Positions 49,886 through 59,665 of a stretch of 64,000 nucleotides of DNA are shown piece after piece. Origin of the DNA: Pontibacillus chungwhensis (GTDB lineage Bacteria; Bacillota; Bacilli; Bacillales; BH030062); assembly GCF_030166655.1 (NCBI RefSeq), contig NZ_CP126446.1:868001-932000 (forward strand), given 5' to 3'. A model generated the notes under the pieces. The model saw only the letters and a program-made list of their open reading frames with translations. It was not told the DNA's origin and ran no database searches. Made by a program: the position numbers and the translations under genes. Numbering within the stretch: position 1 is the stretch's first letter; each line of letters begins with the position of its first letter.

Positions 49886-50243
49886 TTTAGTCCAGTCTAT
49901 ACGTTGCTAAGCGGGGAGCTTACGCTTTTGGTTCGTCTAGCTCCAGCTCCCCAGCAACTAGTAGACTTCCTTCACCTCCGGTCGATCAGTCAACATCAAT
50001 TCGCCGGGGGCTCATTGTGTTTCCTAGATCTCGCGGCGGTTCAGTCCAGTCTATACGTTGCTGAACGGGGGGCTTACGCTTTTGGTTCGTCTAGCTCCAG
50101 CTCCCCAGCAACTAGTAGACTTCCCTCACCTCTGGTCGATCAGTCAACATCAATTCGCCGAGGGCTCATTGTGTTTCCTAGATCTCGCGGCGGTTCAGTC
50201 CAGTCTATACGTTGCTGAACGGGGAGCTTACGCTTTTGGTGTT
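49886..50243 (-). repeat. Tandem array of 154-bp structured repeats directly after rocD
   Basis: Two complete 154-bp units plus a partial third, same family as the array after pbpF but diverged. On the minus strand the array starts within the last codons of rocD (ACCAAAAGCGTAAGC contains the Lys-Ala-stop). The CGCTTTTGG landmark recurs at 49923, 50077 and 50231. The terminal stem pairs AGCTCCCC with GGGGAGCT and CAGCAAC with GTTGCTG where the pbpF array has other, also complementary, sequences. Shared core blocks are GTATAGACTGGACTGAACCG and GAGGTGAGGGAAGTCTACTAG (the latter at 50115-50135 in part). Short open frames here are artefacts. Confidence 0.92.
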
Positions 50244-51430
50244 AATACGTCTTTGATTTGTTGAATGGCCCAGTCCAGATCTTCTTTATCAATAACAAGT
50301 GGAGGGGCGAAGCGGATGACGCTTTCGTGGGTTTCTTTACAAAGAAGCCCTTTAGCCTTTAGTTCTTCACAGTATTTGCGTGCAGGTTCTGTCATTTCAA
50401 CGCCGATGAAGAGGCCTTTGCCGCGCACTTCTTTGATTTTAGGGTTATCGATGGAACGAAGCTCGCTCATCATATATTCACCGAGTTCCAGAGAGCGGTT
50501 AGCAAGGTTTTCTTCTTCTAATACTTCAAGAGAAGCAACGGACACAGCACATGCTAGTGGATTTCCGCCAAATGTTGAACCATGTGAACCAGGGTTGAAG
50601 ACACCTAGTACTTCTTTATTAGCCACGATACAAGAGATCGGGAAGACGCCTCCACCGAGTGCTTTACCTAAAATGAGCATATCTGGAGATACATTTTCCC
50701 AATCACAAGCAAACATTTTACCCGTGCGTGCGAGGCCAGCTTGAATCTCATCTGCAATATAAAGTACGTTGTTCTCTTTACAAATATCATAAGCCTCTTT
50801 TAAGAACCCTTCAGGAGGGATGACAATACCAGCTTCTCCTTGGATCGGTTCAAATAAGAACGCAGCTGTATTCTCTGTAATGGCTTCACGCAATGCATCG
50901 GCATCTCCATATGGGATGACCTTAATTCCTGGAAGCATAGGGCCAAATCCACGCTTATATTCTGCTTCAGACGATAAAGAAACCGCTGTCATTGTGCGCC
51001 CGTGGAAATTGCCTACGCATGCAATAATCTCAGCCTGGTCTTCCGCGACGCCTTTTACATCATATGACCAGCGACGAGCAGCCTTAATCGCTGTCTCCAC
51101 AGCCTCTGCGCCTGTATTCATAGGAAGGGCCATTTCTTTATTGGTTAATTTACAAATCTTTTCATACCAAGGACCGAGCTGATCATTATGAAACGCACGA
51201 GACGTTAAGGTTACTCGTGAAGCCTGCTCAGTCAGCGCATCGATAATCTTAGGATGGCGGTGGCCCTGATTAACAGCTGAATAAGCACTTAACATATCCA
51301 TATATCGATTGCCTTCAGGATCCTCTACCCATACACCCTCTGCTTTGGCGATGACAATTGGAAGGGGATGATAGTTCTTCGCCCCATATTCCTGAGTTTG
51401 TTCAATAATTTGTTCACTTGTATGTGTCAT
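50228..51430 (-). CDS. rocD: Ornithine aminotransferase
   Basis: A PLP-dependent class III aminotransferase of 400 residues that converts ornithine plus 2-oxoglutarate to glutamate semialdehyde and glutamate. The PLP lysine is K256 in [23 protein letters not shown] and the substrate-side segment [13 protein letters not shown] are conserved, all in good agreement with RocD/OAT. GGAGGGA precedes ATG 51430. The last codons (Pro-Lys-Ala-stop) are formed by the start of the tandem repeat array, so the repeat defines the C terminus. No other roc genes are near. Confidence 0.92.
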   Translation of the reverse strand: MTHTSEQIIEQTQEYGAKNYHPLPIVIAKAEGVWVEDPEGNRYMDMLSAYSAVNQGHRHPKIIDALTEQASRVTLTSRAFHNDQLGPWYEKICKLTNKEMALPMNTGAEAVETAIKAARRWSYDVKGVAEDQAEIIACVGNFHGRTMTAVSLSSEAEYKRGFGPMLPGIKVIPYGDADALREAITENTAAFLFEPIQGEAGIVIPPEGFLKEAYDICKENNVLYIADEIQAGLARTGKMFACDWENVSPDMLILGKALGGGVFPISCIVANKEVLGVFNPGSHGSTFGGNPLACAVSVASLEVLEEENLANRSLELGEYMMSELRSIDNPKIKEVRGKGLFIGVEMTEPARKYCEELKAKGLLCKETHESVIRFAPPLVIDKEDLDWAIQQIKDVLTPKA

Positions 51431-51582
51431 TGTATCCCTCCATCAATTAAAGAATCTACCAACAGTATAACAGCTTTTCAGAATTTTTTGTTAGTTAGGA
51501 AAGGAAAGAGTAAACATTCGCAGTTCTTATGTTTTTTTGGTATGATATCGGTGGTAAGTTGTATGTAAAAGGAGGAAAAAAC

Positions 51583-51969
51583 ATGGATGGACAAACGCAC
51601 TTACATATCACGTCATGGGTATTAGCATTAATCTTGCTTGGCCTGACGGTATGGTTTGATCGTTTAGGAAAGCCAAAGGTCGGTAAAGTCTTTCACATGA
51701 TTTTACGTTTGGATTACTTGTTAATCTTATACTCTGGTGGTAGCCTGATTGCCGTGTATTTCGCGAACGCAAGTGGCGCAATGTTAGGAGAAGCGATTAT
51801 AAAAAGCTTAGCTGGCTTATGGGTCATCTTCGCAGTCGAAATGATCGCCGTTCGCGCTCAAAAACGCGTATCCGCAAAAAGCGCATGGATTCAATTCTTC
51901 ATTGCTATCATCATCGCCCTAGTCCTAGGATTCGGTCGTCTGCCAATGGGAATTTTACCATTAAGTTAA
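51583..51969 (+). CDS. yisL: YisL family membrane protein (DUF1516)
   Basis: A 128-residue protein with four hydrophobic spans and the N-terminal HLHITSWVLALIL sequence of the YisL family. ATG 51583 has AAAGGAGG 7 bp upstream; an earlier in-frame ATG at 51529 lacks a site. The function is unknown. Its position between the gerP region and asnO matches B. subtilis. Confidence 0.9.
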   Translation: MDGQTHLHITSWVLALILLGLTVWFDRLGKPKVGKVFHMILRLDYLLILYSGGSLIAVYFANASGAMLGEAIIKSLAGLWVIFAVEMIAVRAQKRVSAKSAWIQFFIAIIIALVLGFGRLPMGILPLS

Positions 51970-51987
51970 TCATGGAATGAAATGTGT

Positions 51988-52027
51988 AAAAGCGTTGAAT
52001 TGTACATCAATTCAACGCTTTTTTTAT
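51988..52027 (+). terminator. Terminator of yisL
   Basis: A perfect 15-bp stem (51988-52002 with 52008-52022), five-base loop and T-run. Confidence 0.92.
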
Positions 52028-52045
52028 AGGTTACACAAGTAGAGG

Positions 52046-52216
52046 GGCCGTTAATTTTGTTAAGCGGTTAGGGTGTCTGGGGAACGACTTGCTTTCCACG
52101 GGCGAGCTGCCAAGCCTCCTCATTCGCTTTGCTCACTCCGGGGTCTTGCCTACCTCTTTCTCACGTAGGAGTCTCCCCGTTCCCCAGACACCCTAGCTGT
52201 ATTTACACTAACGGCC
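52046..52216. repeat. Dispersed palindromic element, copy D
   Basis: A 171-bp element in the copy-B orientation. Outer arms GGCCGTT (52046-52052) and AACGGCC (52210-52216) and a perfect 17-bp inner stem (52070-52086 with 52178-52194). Its inner stem sequence (GGGTGTCTGGGGAAC) is nearly the same as that of copy C, 41 kb away. Confidence 0.85.
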
Positions 52217-52249
52217 CATCCCCTGGCGCTTGTTACTCTTAATACGAAA

Positions 52250-52379
52250 AAGGTGTGCCGGGAAACTGCGAGACTCCCGTGGGCAGAAGAGCCTAGGTGA
52301 GACCCCGGAAGCCGGCTTTGCCGGCTGAGGAGGCTCACCAGCTCCCCACAGGAAAGCGAGTGGTTTCCCGGCACACCTT
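52250..52379. repeat. Dispersed palindromic element, copy E
   Basis: A 130-bp element in the copy-A orientation, 34 bp from copy D and inverted relative to it. A perfect 17-bp stem pairs 52250-52266 with 52363-52379. The core contains GCGAGACTCCCGTGGG, GAGACCCCGG, a GCCGGCTTTGCCGGC apical hairpin and CAGGAAAGCGAGT. The outer CCGTT/AACGG arms seen in other copies are not obvious. Confidence 0.82.
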
Positions 52380-52423
52380 ATCCTCAACTTGGCAGGAACT
52401 TGTTATGTAGTTTAACAAAAATC

Positions 52424-52450
52424 ACATCTTTTTCATCTGGGCATATGTTA
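52424..52450 (+). promoter_or_regulatory. Mother-cell sigma (sigma-K type) promoter of asnO
   Basis: AC (52424-52425), 16 bp, CATATGTTA (52442-52450): the same AC-N16-CATANNNTA arrangement as in front of gerPA. It lies 53 bp before asnO. A sigma-E reading of the same -10 box is also possible. Confidence 0.6.
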
Positions 52451-52503
52451 GGGAAGGAAGACAAAATGAATCGCAAGCTCTAGCATAGAAAGGATGAGTG
52501 TAG

Positions 52504-54351
52504 ATGTGTGGCATTAGTGGATGGGTTGATTATCAGAAGGATCTCACACAACACGAACGCACCGTTGAAAAAATGGCAAAAACACTTCACTACCGCGGTC
52601 CTGATGAATCCAATGCCTGGATTAAGCCTCACGTTGCATTTGGTCATCAGCGCTTAATTGTAGTGGATCCTGAGGGTGGCAGGCAGCCGATGACCTTTCA
52701 GAATGGTTCCCATGCGTATACCATTTGTTACAACGGAGAGTTATACAATACAGAAGATATTCGGAAAGAACTAGCCAGTCTCGGTTGGAGCTTTCAGTCT
52801 CATTCTGACACAGAAGTTTTACTTAAGAGTTATATGCAGTGGAAAGAAGCATGTGTGGATCGCTTAAATGGAATTTTTGCTTTTGGGATCTGGGATGGGG
52901 AAAGGGAGGCGCTTTTTATCGCCCGGGACCGCCTTGGGGTGAAGCCGTTCTTTTACACGGAGAACGCTGGAGGGCTAGTGTTTGCTTCTGAACTGAAAGC
53001 CCTTCTCGCTCATCCGGATATTTCTCCTATCCTTGATGAGGAAGGATTAAGTGAAATCTTGGCATTAGGGCCTTCTCGCACACCGGGGCACGGGGTGTTT
53101 AAAGGTGTTAAAGAACTGCGCCCGGGTCATGTAGGGGTGTATAGTCGGAACGGGCTCAAGATTACACGTTATTGGAACGTAGAAAGCCATGAGCATACAG
53201 ATTCTGTGGAGAAAACGGCGGAAACGATTCGAGAACTGTTTGAAGATGCCGTCACGCGCCAATTAGTTTCTGATGTACCTGTTGGAACTTTTCTGTCCGG
53301 TGGGGTCGACTCCAGTGCGATCACTGCAATTGCCGCAAATCATATGAAGGCAGAGGGAAAAGATCCTCTTCAGACGTTCTCGATTGATTTTGATGGAAAT
53401 CAAAAGTATTTTAAAGCAAACACATTCCAACCGAACAGCGATGGCGACTTTATCAAACTAATGTCTGATACGTTTGGTACGAAACACTCGTCATCTGTTA
53501 TGAACAATGACGTGTTGGCAGGTCTCTTGAAAGAGGCTGTGAACATGCGTGATCTTCCGGGTATGGCTGATGTGGATTCTTCGCTGCTCTGGTTCTGCCG
53601 GGAGATTAAGAAGGATGTGACCGTGGCTCTTTCTGGAGAGTGTGCGGATGAAATATTCGGAGGATACCCTTGGTTTTATCGCCAGGAAGATTTATCGCGA
53701 GAAGGGTTCCCGTGGATCCGGTCCTCAGGTGTGCGAAATGAACTGCTGACAGATGAGTGGAGCTCTAAGCTCGATTTGCATGGCTACATGATGGGGCGAT
53801 ATCAGGATACGATTGCTGAGACCCCAGCGTTTAGTGGGGACTCGAAAGAAGAGGCACAGCGACGTCAGTTATTTTATTTAAATCAGCTATGGTTTATGAC
53901 CACGCTACTTGATCGGAAGGATCGCATGAGTATGGGCGCAAGTCTTGAAGTACGTGTGCCATTTAGTGATCATCGTTTAGTTGAGTACGTATGGAATGTG
54001 CCGTGGGAGATGAAGCGGTACGGAGACAGAGAGAAAGGAATCCTCCGAAAAGCGTTAGAAGGATTGTTGCCAAACGATGTGCTATACCGGAAGAAGAGCC
54101 CGTATCCGAAGACGCACAATCCAGTCTACACAAAAGCGGTTGTAAGCTGGCTTGGGGAAATTCTTGACGACCCAAACGCGCCGTTGTTTAACCTGTTTAA
54201 GAAAGAACGAATTCAGCAACTTGTCGACAGTGAAGGAAAAGCGATCGATGCACCATGGTTCGGGCAACTCATGACAGGACCACAGCTACTCGCTCACCTT
54301 GGTCAGATCAACCACTGGCTTAAAACTTACAATGTGAAGATAGACGTCTAA
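52504..54351 (+). CDS. asnO: Glutamine-hydrolysing asparagine synthase (AsnO-like)
   Basis: Makes asparagine from aspartate, ATP and glutamine. The 615-residue protein has the N-terminal glutaminase with catalytic Cys2 (MCGISGW) and the synthetase domain with PP-loop SGGVDSS (about residues 264-270). GGATGAG precedes ATG 52504. Position before yisQ and a sporulation-type promoter point to the AsnO (YisO) paralogue, which in B. subtilis is needed for sporulation. The stop codon TAA is fused to the first repeat unit of the array downstream. Confidence 0.92.
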   Translation: MCGISGWVDYQKDLTQHERTVEKMAKTLHYRGPDESNAWIKPHVAFGHQRLIVVDPEGGRQPMTFQNGSHAYTICYNGELYNTEDIRKELASLGWSFQSHSDTEVLLKSYMQWKEACVDRLNGIFAFGIWDGEREALFIARDRLGVKPFFYTENAGGLVFASELKALLAHPDISPILDEEGLSEILALGPSRTPGHGVFKGVKELRPGHVGVYSRNGLKITRYWNVESHEHTDSVEKTAETIRELFEDAVTRQLVSDVPVGTFLSGGVDSSAITAIAANHMKAEGKDPLQTFSIDFDGNQKYFKANTFQPNSDGDFIKLMSDTFGTKHSSSVMNNDVLAGLLKEAVNMRDLPGMADVDSSLLWFCREIKKDVTVALSGECADEIFGGYPWFYRQEDLSREGFPWIRSSGVRNELLTDEWSSKLDLHGYMMGRYQDTIAETPAFSGDSKEEAQRRQLFYLNQLWFMTTLLDRKDRMSMGASLEVRVPFSDHRLVEYVWNVPWEMKRYGDREKGILRKALEGLLPNDVLYRKKSPYPKTHNPVYTKAVVSWLGEILDDPNAPLFNLFKKERIQQLVDSEGKAIDAPWFGQLMTGPQLLAHLGQINHWLKTYNVKIDV

Positions 54352-54640
54352 CAAAAGCGGAAATGCCCTGTTTAGACCCGGCAGGCATAAGTGGGGGATC
54401 GGAATGAAGTGTTCTTCCTTCATGCAGATCAACCGCTTATGTCCCGAGGGTCTGGGGCAATGGAGCTGGATGATAACAAAAGCGGAAATGCCCCGTTTAG
54501 ACCCGGCAGGCATAAGTGGGGGATCGGAATGAAGTGTTCTTCCTTCATGCAGATCAACCGCTTATGTCCCGAGGGTCTGGGGCATCGGAGCTGGATGATA
54601 ACAAAAGCGGAAATGCCCTGTTTAGACCCGGCAGGCAAAT
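54350..54640 (+). repeat. Tandem array of 125-bp structured repeats directly after asnO
   Basis: Two 125-bp units (CAAAAGCGG landmarks at 54352, 54477 and 54602) plus a partial third ending near 54640. The ends match the 154-bp family (CAAAAGCGGAA at the start, GGAGCTGGATGA at the end), but the interior is different. It is strongly self-complementary: ATGCCC with GGGGCAT, AGACCC with GGGTCT, CATAAG with CTTATG. The array starts in the asnO stop codon. Confidence 0.92.
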
Positions 54641-54657
54641 TATATGAAATATGAATT

Positions 54658-54694
54658 AAAAAGAAGCTACTCCAAACTTAGGAGTAGCTTCTTT
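54658..54694. terminator. Terminator between the asnO array and the MATE gene
   Basis: A 14-bp perfect stem (about 54660-54673 with 54681-54694) flanked by A- and T-runs. Confidence 0.85.
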
Positions 54695-54757
54695 CACGCC
54701 CTAACGCACCAAAGGGTGTCTGACACGCTGATCTTCTTTAGAGCGTTAACGTGAGAG

Positions 54758-56095
54758 TTAGACGAAGGCTTTTTGCTTCCATTTCCTCTTCTTCCACCTC
54801 CTCGTCATAAGGAGCCCGCGGAGCCATTCGTCTGTGATGAAGCCGATCCAGATTCCGGCTAGTCCCATGTTTAAGTAGAGGCCGAAGAACCAGCCGAAGG
54901 TTACGCTGATGCCCCACATGGATAGAATTCCGATGATAACGGGGAATTGGACATCGCCTGCTGCACGGAGGGAGCTGATGACGGTTAGGTTTGTTGCTCG
55001 GCCTGGTTCTAAAAGGATGGTCAGGAGCAGTAAAAGTGAGCCTTTCTCGATAATAGCTTCATTGGATGTGAAAATCCCGAGTAATGCATCGCTAAAGAAA
55101 TAAACGATGATCGACATTCCGACAGAAATTCCAATGGCTAATCTGGCGCTTTTGAGTCCTTGTTTATAGGCATCTTCTAATCTCTTAGCACCAATATAGT
55201 GCCCTATCAGAATCTGGGTTCCCTGACCGATGGCAATGGCCGCGAGAAAGATAAACATCATAATATTTTGCGCATACACTTTCGTTGTGATGGCCGTTGT
55301 CCCCATTTGGGCAATGAAATACGTAATAGCAATTTGGCTTGCGTTATAGGAGAGCTGTTCACCGGCGGAGGGGACGCCAATTCTGAGTAGTCCGTAGACG
55401 TGTTTCTTCTGGTAACGGAAGAATGAACGAAGCGGAAGTTCCCCTTCACTTCGCTTAATTAGCAATCCAATTAAGACGATGAAGCCGATAAAGCGACTGA
55501 TTGCAGTGGAATAGGCGACTCCTTCCACGCCAAGGACAGGAAATCCAAACGGACCGAATATAACAAAGTAGTTTCCGATCACATTGATAATATTCATTCC
55601 GATCGTGACGTACATCGCATCTTTCGTGAAGCCGTAATTTCTTAGCACAGCTCCAGTGGTCATTATCAGGGCTTGTATGAAAATCAAGCCTCCGACGATA
55701 CGCAAATACAGCTGCGCCTCATCCATTAGCTCCCGAGGAAGATCCATAACTCGAAGGATGGGTTCACTGAAGAGATATAATCCTGTGCTCAATAGGAGAG
55801 AGAACCATAAATTCAGACTTAACGAACTGATCGCAATGGATCCTGCTTCTTCGTCCTTATTCGCTCCAAGATGCTGGGCAACGAGAATACCGGCTCCGGT
55901 TGCGACGAAGCCAAACATCACAACGACCACGGATAGAATCTGATTTGACACCCCTACAGCTGCTACAGAGTGATCGGAATATTGACTGAGCATCAGTGTA
56001 TCGGCATTTCCCATTAACATATGGAGCATGATTTCTATAAAAATGGGCCAGGTTAACGAGAAAAGGGTCATTTTCGTTTTGGATTGTGCCTTCAT
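54758..56095 (-). CDS. yisQ: MATE family efflux transporter (YisQ-like)
   Basis: A multidrug and toxin extrusion-type transporter of 445 residues with about twelve spans arranged as two similar halves. Typical segments are FIEIMLHMLMGNADTLMLSQYSD at the N terminus and GIGQGTQILIGHYIGA-like at the middle (here AIGQGTQILIGHYIGA). Probably an ion-coupled exporter of cationic compounds. Position next to asnO matches B. subtilis yisQ. The last residues are strongly basic (RRWKKRKWKQK). It follows bbmA on the minus strand, separated by a weak terminator. Confidence 0.9.
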   Translation of the reverse strand: MKAQSKTKMTLFSLTWPIFIEIMLHMLMGNADTLMLSQYSDHSVAAVGVSNQILSVVVVMFGFVATGAGILVAQHLGANKDEEAGSIAISSLSLNLWFSLLLSTGLYLFSEPILRVMDLPRELMDEAQLYLRIVGGLIFIQALIMTTGAVLRNYGFTKDAMYVTIGMNIINVIGNYFVIFGPFGFPVLGVEGVAYSTAISRFIGFIVLIGLLIKRSEGELPLRSFFRYQKKHVYGLLRIGVPSAGEQLSYNASQIAITYFIAQMGTTAITTKVYAQNIMMFIFLAAIAIGQGTQILIGHYIGAKRLEDAYKQGLKSARLAIGISVGMSIIVYFFSDALLGIFTSNEAIIEKGSLLLLLTILLEPGRATNLTVISSLRAAGDVQFPVIIGILSMWGISVTFGWFFGLYLNMGLAGIWIGFITDEWLRGLLMTRRWKKRKWKQKAFV

Positions 56096-56121
56096 AATGG
56101 GGGCTCCTCATAAGCAGAAGG

Positions 56122-56149
56122 AAAGAGGCATCCCTATGGATCCCTCTTT
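56122..56149 (-). terminator. Probable weak terminator of bbmA
   Basis: AAAGAGG-c-ATCC (56122-56133) pairs with GGAT-c-CCTCTTT (56138-56149). The minus-strand tail is only CCTTC after the TTT, so termination may be partial. Confidence 0.5.
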
Positions 56150-56157
56150 CTCTGACT

Positions 56158-57942
<1,785 letters not shown>

Positions 57943-57948
57943 CTATAA

Positions 57949-57960
57949 GCAAGCGCTTGC
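57949..57960. promoter_or_regulatory. mdx operator O1 (bbmA side)
   Basis: GCAAGCGCTTGC, a perfect 12-bp palindrome of LacI-family type with central CG, between bbmA and mdxE. Confidence 0.75.
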
Positions 57961-58113
57961 ATGTTCTTTGATACTTAAAGGCTATTTTAATCGGATAAAG
58001 ATGTCAATTAGAAAATACCAGATTCAAAAAGCGATTCAGAGAACTAAAATGTTTGGAAAAGCCTGCTTGTCATAAGGTTGACACATTAATTTTGAAAAAA
58101 TTAAAAAAAGTAT

Positions 58114-58228
58114 TTGTGTCATGAGAAATTATATGTATAATAAAGGTAAGACAAGTGCAACCGCTTACACAAAGCGTCAATTAATCTAGAAAACTATATT
58201 TTTTTAGAGTTTAATGCAAACGGTTGCA
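58114..58228 (+). promoter_or_regulatory. mdxE promoter with operators O2 and O3
   Basis: TTGTGT (58114-58119), 16 bp, TATAAT (58136-58141). Operator O2, TGCAACCGCTTACA (58156-58169), lies at the expected start of transcription. O3, TGCAAACGGTTGCA (58215-58228), lies 47 bp downstream of O2 and 28 bp before the mdxE start codon. Both fit GCAANCGNTTGC or a close variant, consistent with repression by a LacI-type maltodextrin regulator. Confidence 0.75.
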
Positions 58229-58255
58229 AAAGATCAAAAGGGGAGGTCAATTGTA

Positions 58256-59536
58256 ATGAAAAAGTTTCTGATGCTTTTACTTGCAATGGTACTATCCGTT
58301 GGAGTTCTTGCTGCTTGTAGCGGTGACAACAGTTCCGACGGCGACGAAACAGCTGAAGGAGGGTCAGGTGACAGCGGAGAATCCACTGAAGGAGAATCTG
58401 ACAAGCCTGATACACTTAAGATTTGGGTAAATGACGATGATAAACAGGTTGAAGCTATTACAAAGATTACTGATAAATACACAGAAGAAACAGGAATTAA
58501 CATTGAGATGAATCGTATTAGCATGACAGACCAAGTAGAGAAATTAGACTTAGATGGTCCTACTGGTAACGGTCCGGATCTATTCTTCCAACCTCATGAC
58601 CGTTTAGGAAACCTTGTTGTACGTGGTCTTGCTGAGCCAGTTGATCTAGGTGACGCTAAAGACGGATTCACAGATACAGCAATTAGTGCGATGACTTATG
58701 ATGGTGACATCTGGGGTGCACCAGCTGTAATTGAAACGTATGGTCTTTTCTACAACAAATCTATGATCGACAAAGCTCCTGAAACAATGGATGAGCTGAT
58801 GACGATTGCAGAAGAACAAACAAGTGGTGGAAACTATGGATTCTTAGCTGAATTAAACAACTTCTACTTTGCTTATCCGTTCTTCGCTGGTCCTGGAGGC
58901 TATGTATTTGGTAAAGAAGACGGTACGTACGATGTAAATGACATTGGATTAGATAATGAAGGCGCTGTTGAAGGTGCTGGTAACATTCAAACATTCTTCA
59001 CAGAAGGCTATATTCCAAAAGAAGTAAACCCTGATATTATGAACGGTTTGTTTAACGACGGTAAAGCAGCGGTTGTTATGACAGGCCCATGGTCTCGTCC
59101 TGGTTACGAAGAAGCACTTGGCGATGACCTTGGCGCGGCTCCGCTTCCTAAAGCGAATGGTGAGCGCATGCAATCCTTCGTAGGGGTGAAAGCTTGGATG
59201 CTTTCTTCTTTCTCTGAAAACAAAGAATGGGCTACAGACCTTATGAAGTTTATGACAAACGAAGAAAATGCGATGACTTACTATGAAATGGCTGGAGAAA
59301 TTCCTCCACGCACAGCTTTACTTGAAGACTCAGCAATCGTTGAGGATCCAATAACTGCAGCGTTTGCAGAGCAAACAAACTACGGTGAGCCAATGCCATC
59401 TGTTCCAGCGATGCAACAAGTTTGGGAACCAGCGGGTAACGCTCTTCAATTCCTAGCTCAAGGGGATGACCCGAAAGCAGTTATGGAAGAAACCGTACAA
59501 ATTATTAAAGATCAGATCGCAGCAAGCGGTCAGTAA
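58256..59536 (+). CDS. mdxE: Maltodextrin ABC transporter binding lipoprotein
   Basis: Extracellular maltose/maltodextrin-binding protein of 426 residues. The lipoprotein signal ends in LAAC (Cys20), followed by a serine- and glutamate-rich linker (residues 21-45). The mature domain shows the CUT1 binding-protein pattern LKIWVNDDDKQ...GPDLFFQPHDRLGNLV and the late VPAMQQVWEPAGNAL segment. ATG 58256 has GGGGAGG upstream; an upstream in-frame codon at 58214 lies inside operator O3. First gene of mdxEFG. The partner ATPase (MsmX type) is normally encoded elsewhere. Confidence 0.93.
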   Translation: MKKFLMLLLAMVLSVGVLAACSGDNSSDGDETAEGGSGDSGESTEGESDKPDTLKIWVNDDDKQVEAITKITDKYTEETGINIEMNRISMTDQVEKLDLDGPTGNGPDLFFQPHDRLGNLVVRGLAEPVDLGDAKDGFTDTAISAMTYDGDIWGAPAVIETYGLFYNKSMIDKAPETMDELMTIAEEQTSGGNYGFLAELNNFYFAYPFFAGPGGYVFGKEDGTYDVNDIGLDNEGAVEGAGNIQTFFTEGYIPKEVNPDIMNGLFNDGKAAVVMTGPWSRPGYEEALGDDLGAAPLPKANGERMQSFVGVKAWMLSSFSENKEWATDLMKFMTNEENAMTYYEMAGEIPPRTALLEDSAIVEDPITAAFAEQTNYGEPMPSVPAMQQVWEPAGNALQFLAQGDDPKAVMEETVQIIKDQIAASGQ

Positions 59537-59544
59537 CAAGAAGG

Positions 59545-59572
59545 GTGGATAGGAGGGGGCTCTCCTATCCAC
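59545..59572 (+). terminator. Intercistronic hairpin between mdxE and mdxF
   Basis: A perfect 11-bp stem (59545-59555 with 59562-59572) followed by TTATTATTC. It probably attenuates readthrough or protects the mdxE message, giving more binding protein than permease. Confidence 0.7.
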
Positions 59573-59590
59573 TTATTATTCAAAATTTGA

Positions 59591-59602
59591 GCAACCGCTT
59601 GC
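59591..59602. promoter_or_regulatory. mdx operator O4, between mdxE and mdxF
   Basis: GCAACCGCTTGC, the same GCAANCGNTTGC pattern as O1-O3, 64 bp before mdxF. It may act with a second promoter or as a roadblock. Confidence 0.65.
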
Positions 59603-59665
59603 ACGGCGGTAAGCCACTTATCTCCTGCTATAAGGAGACCATGAAGCACAAAGGGGGAAACGAGT

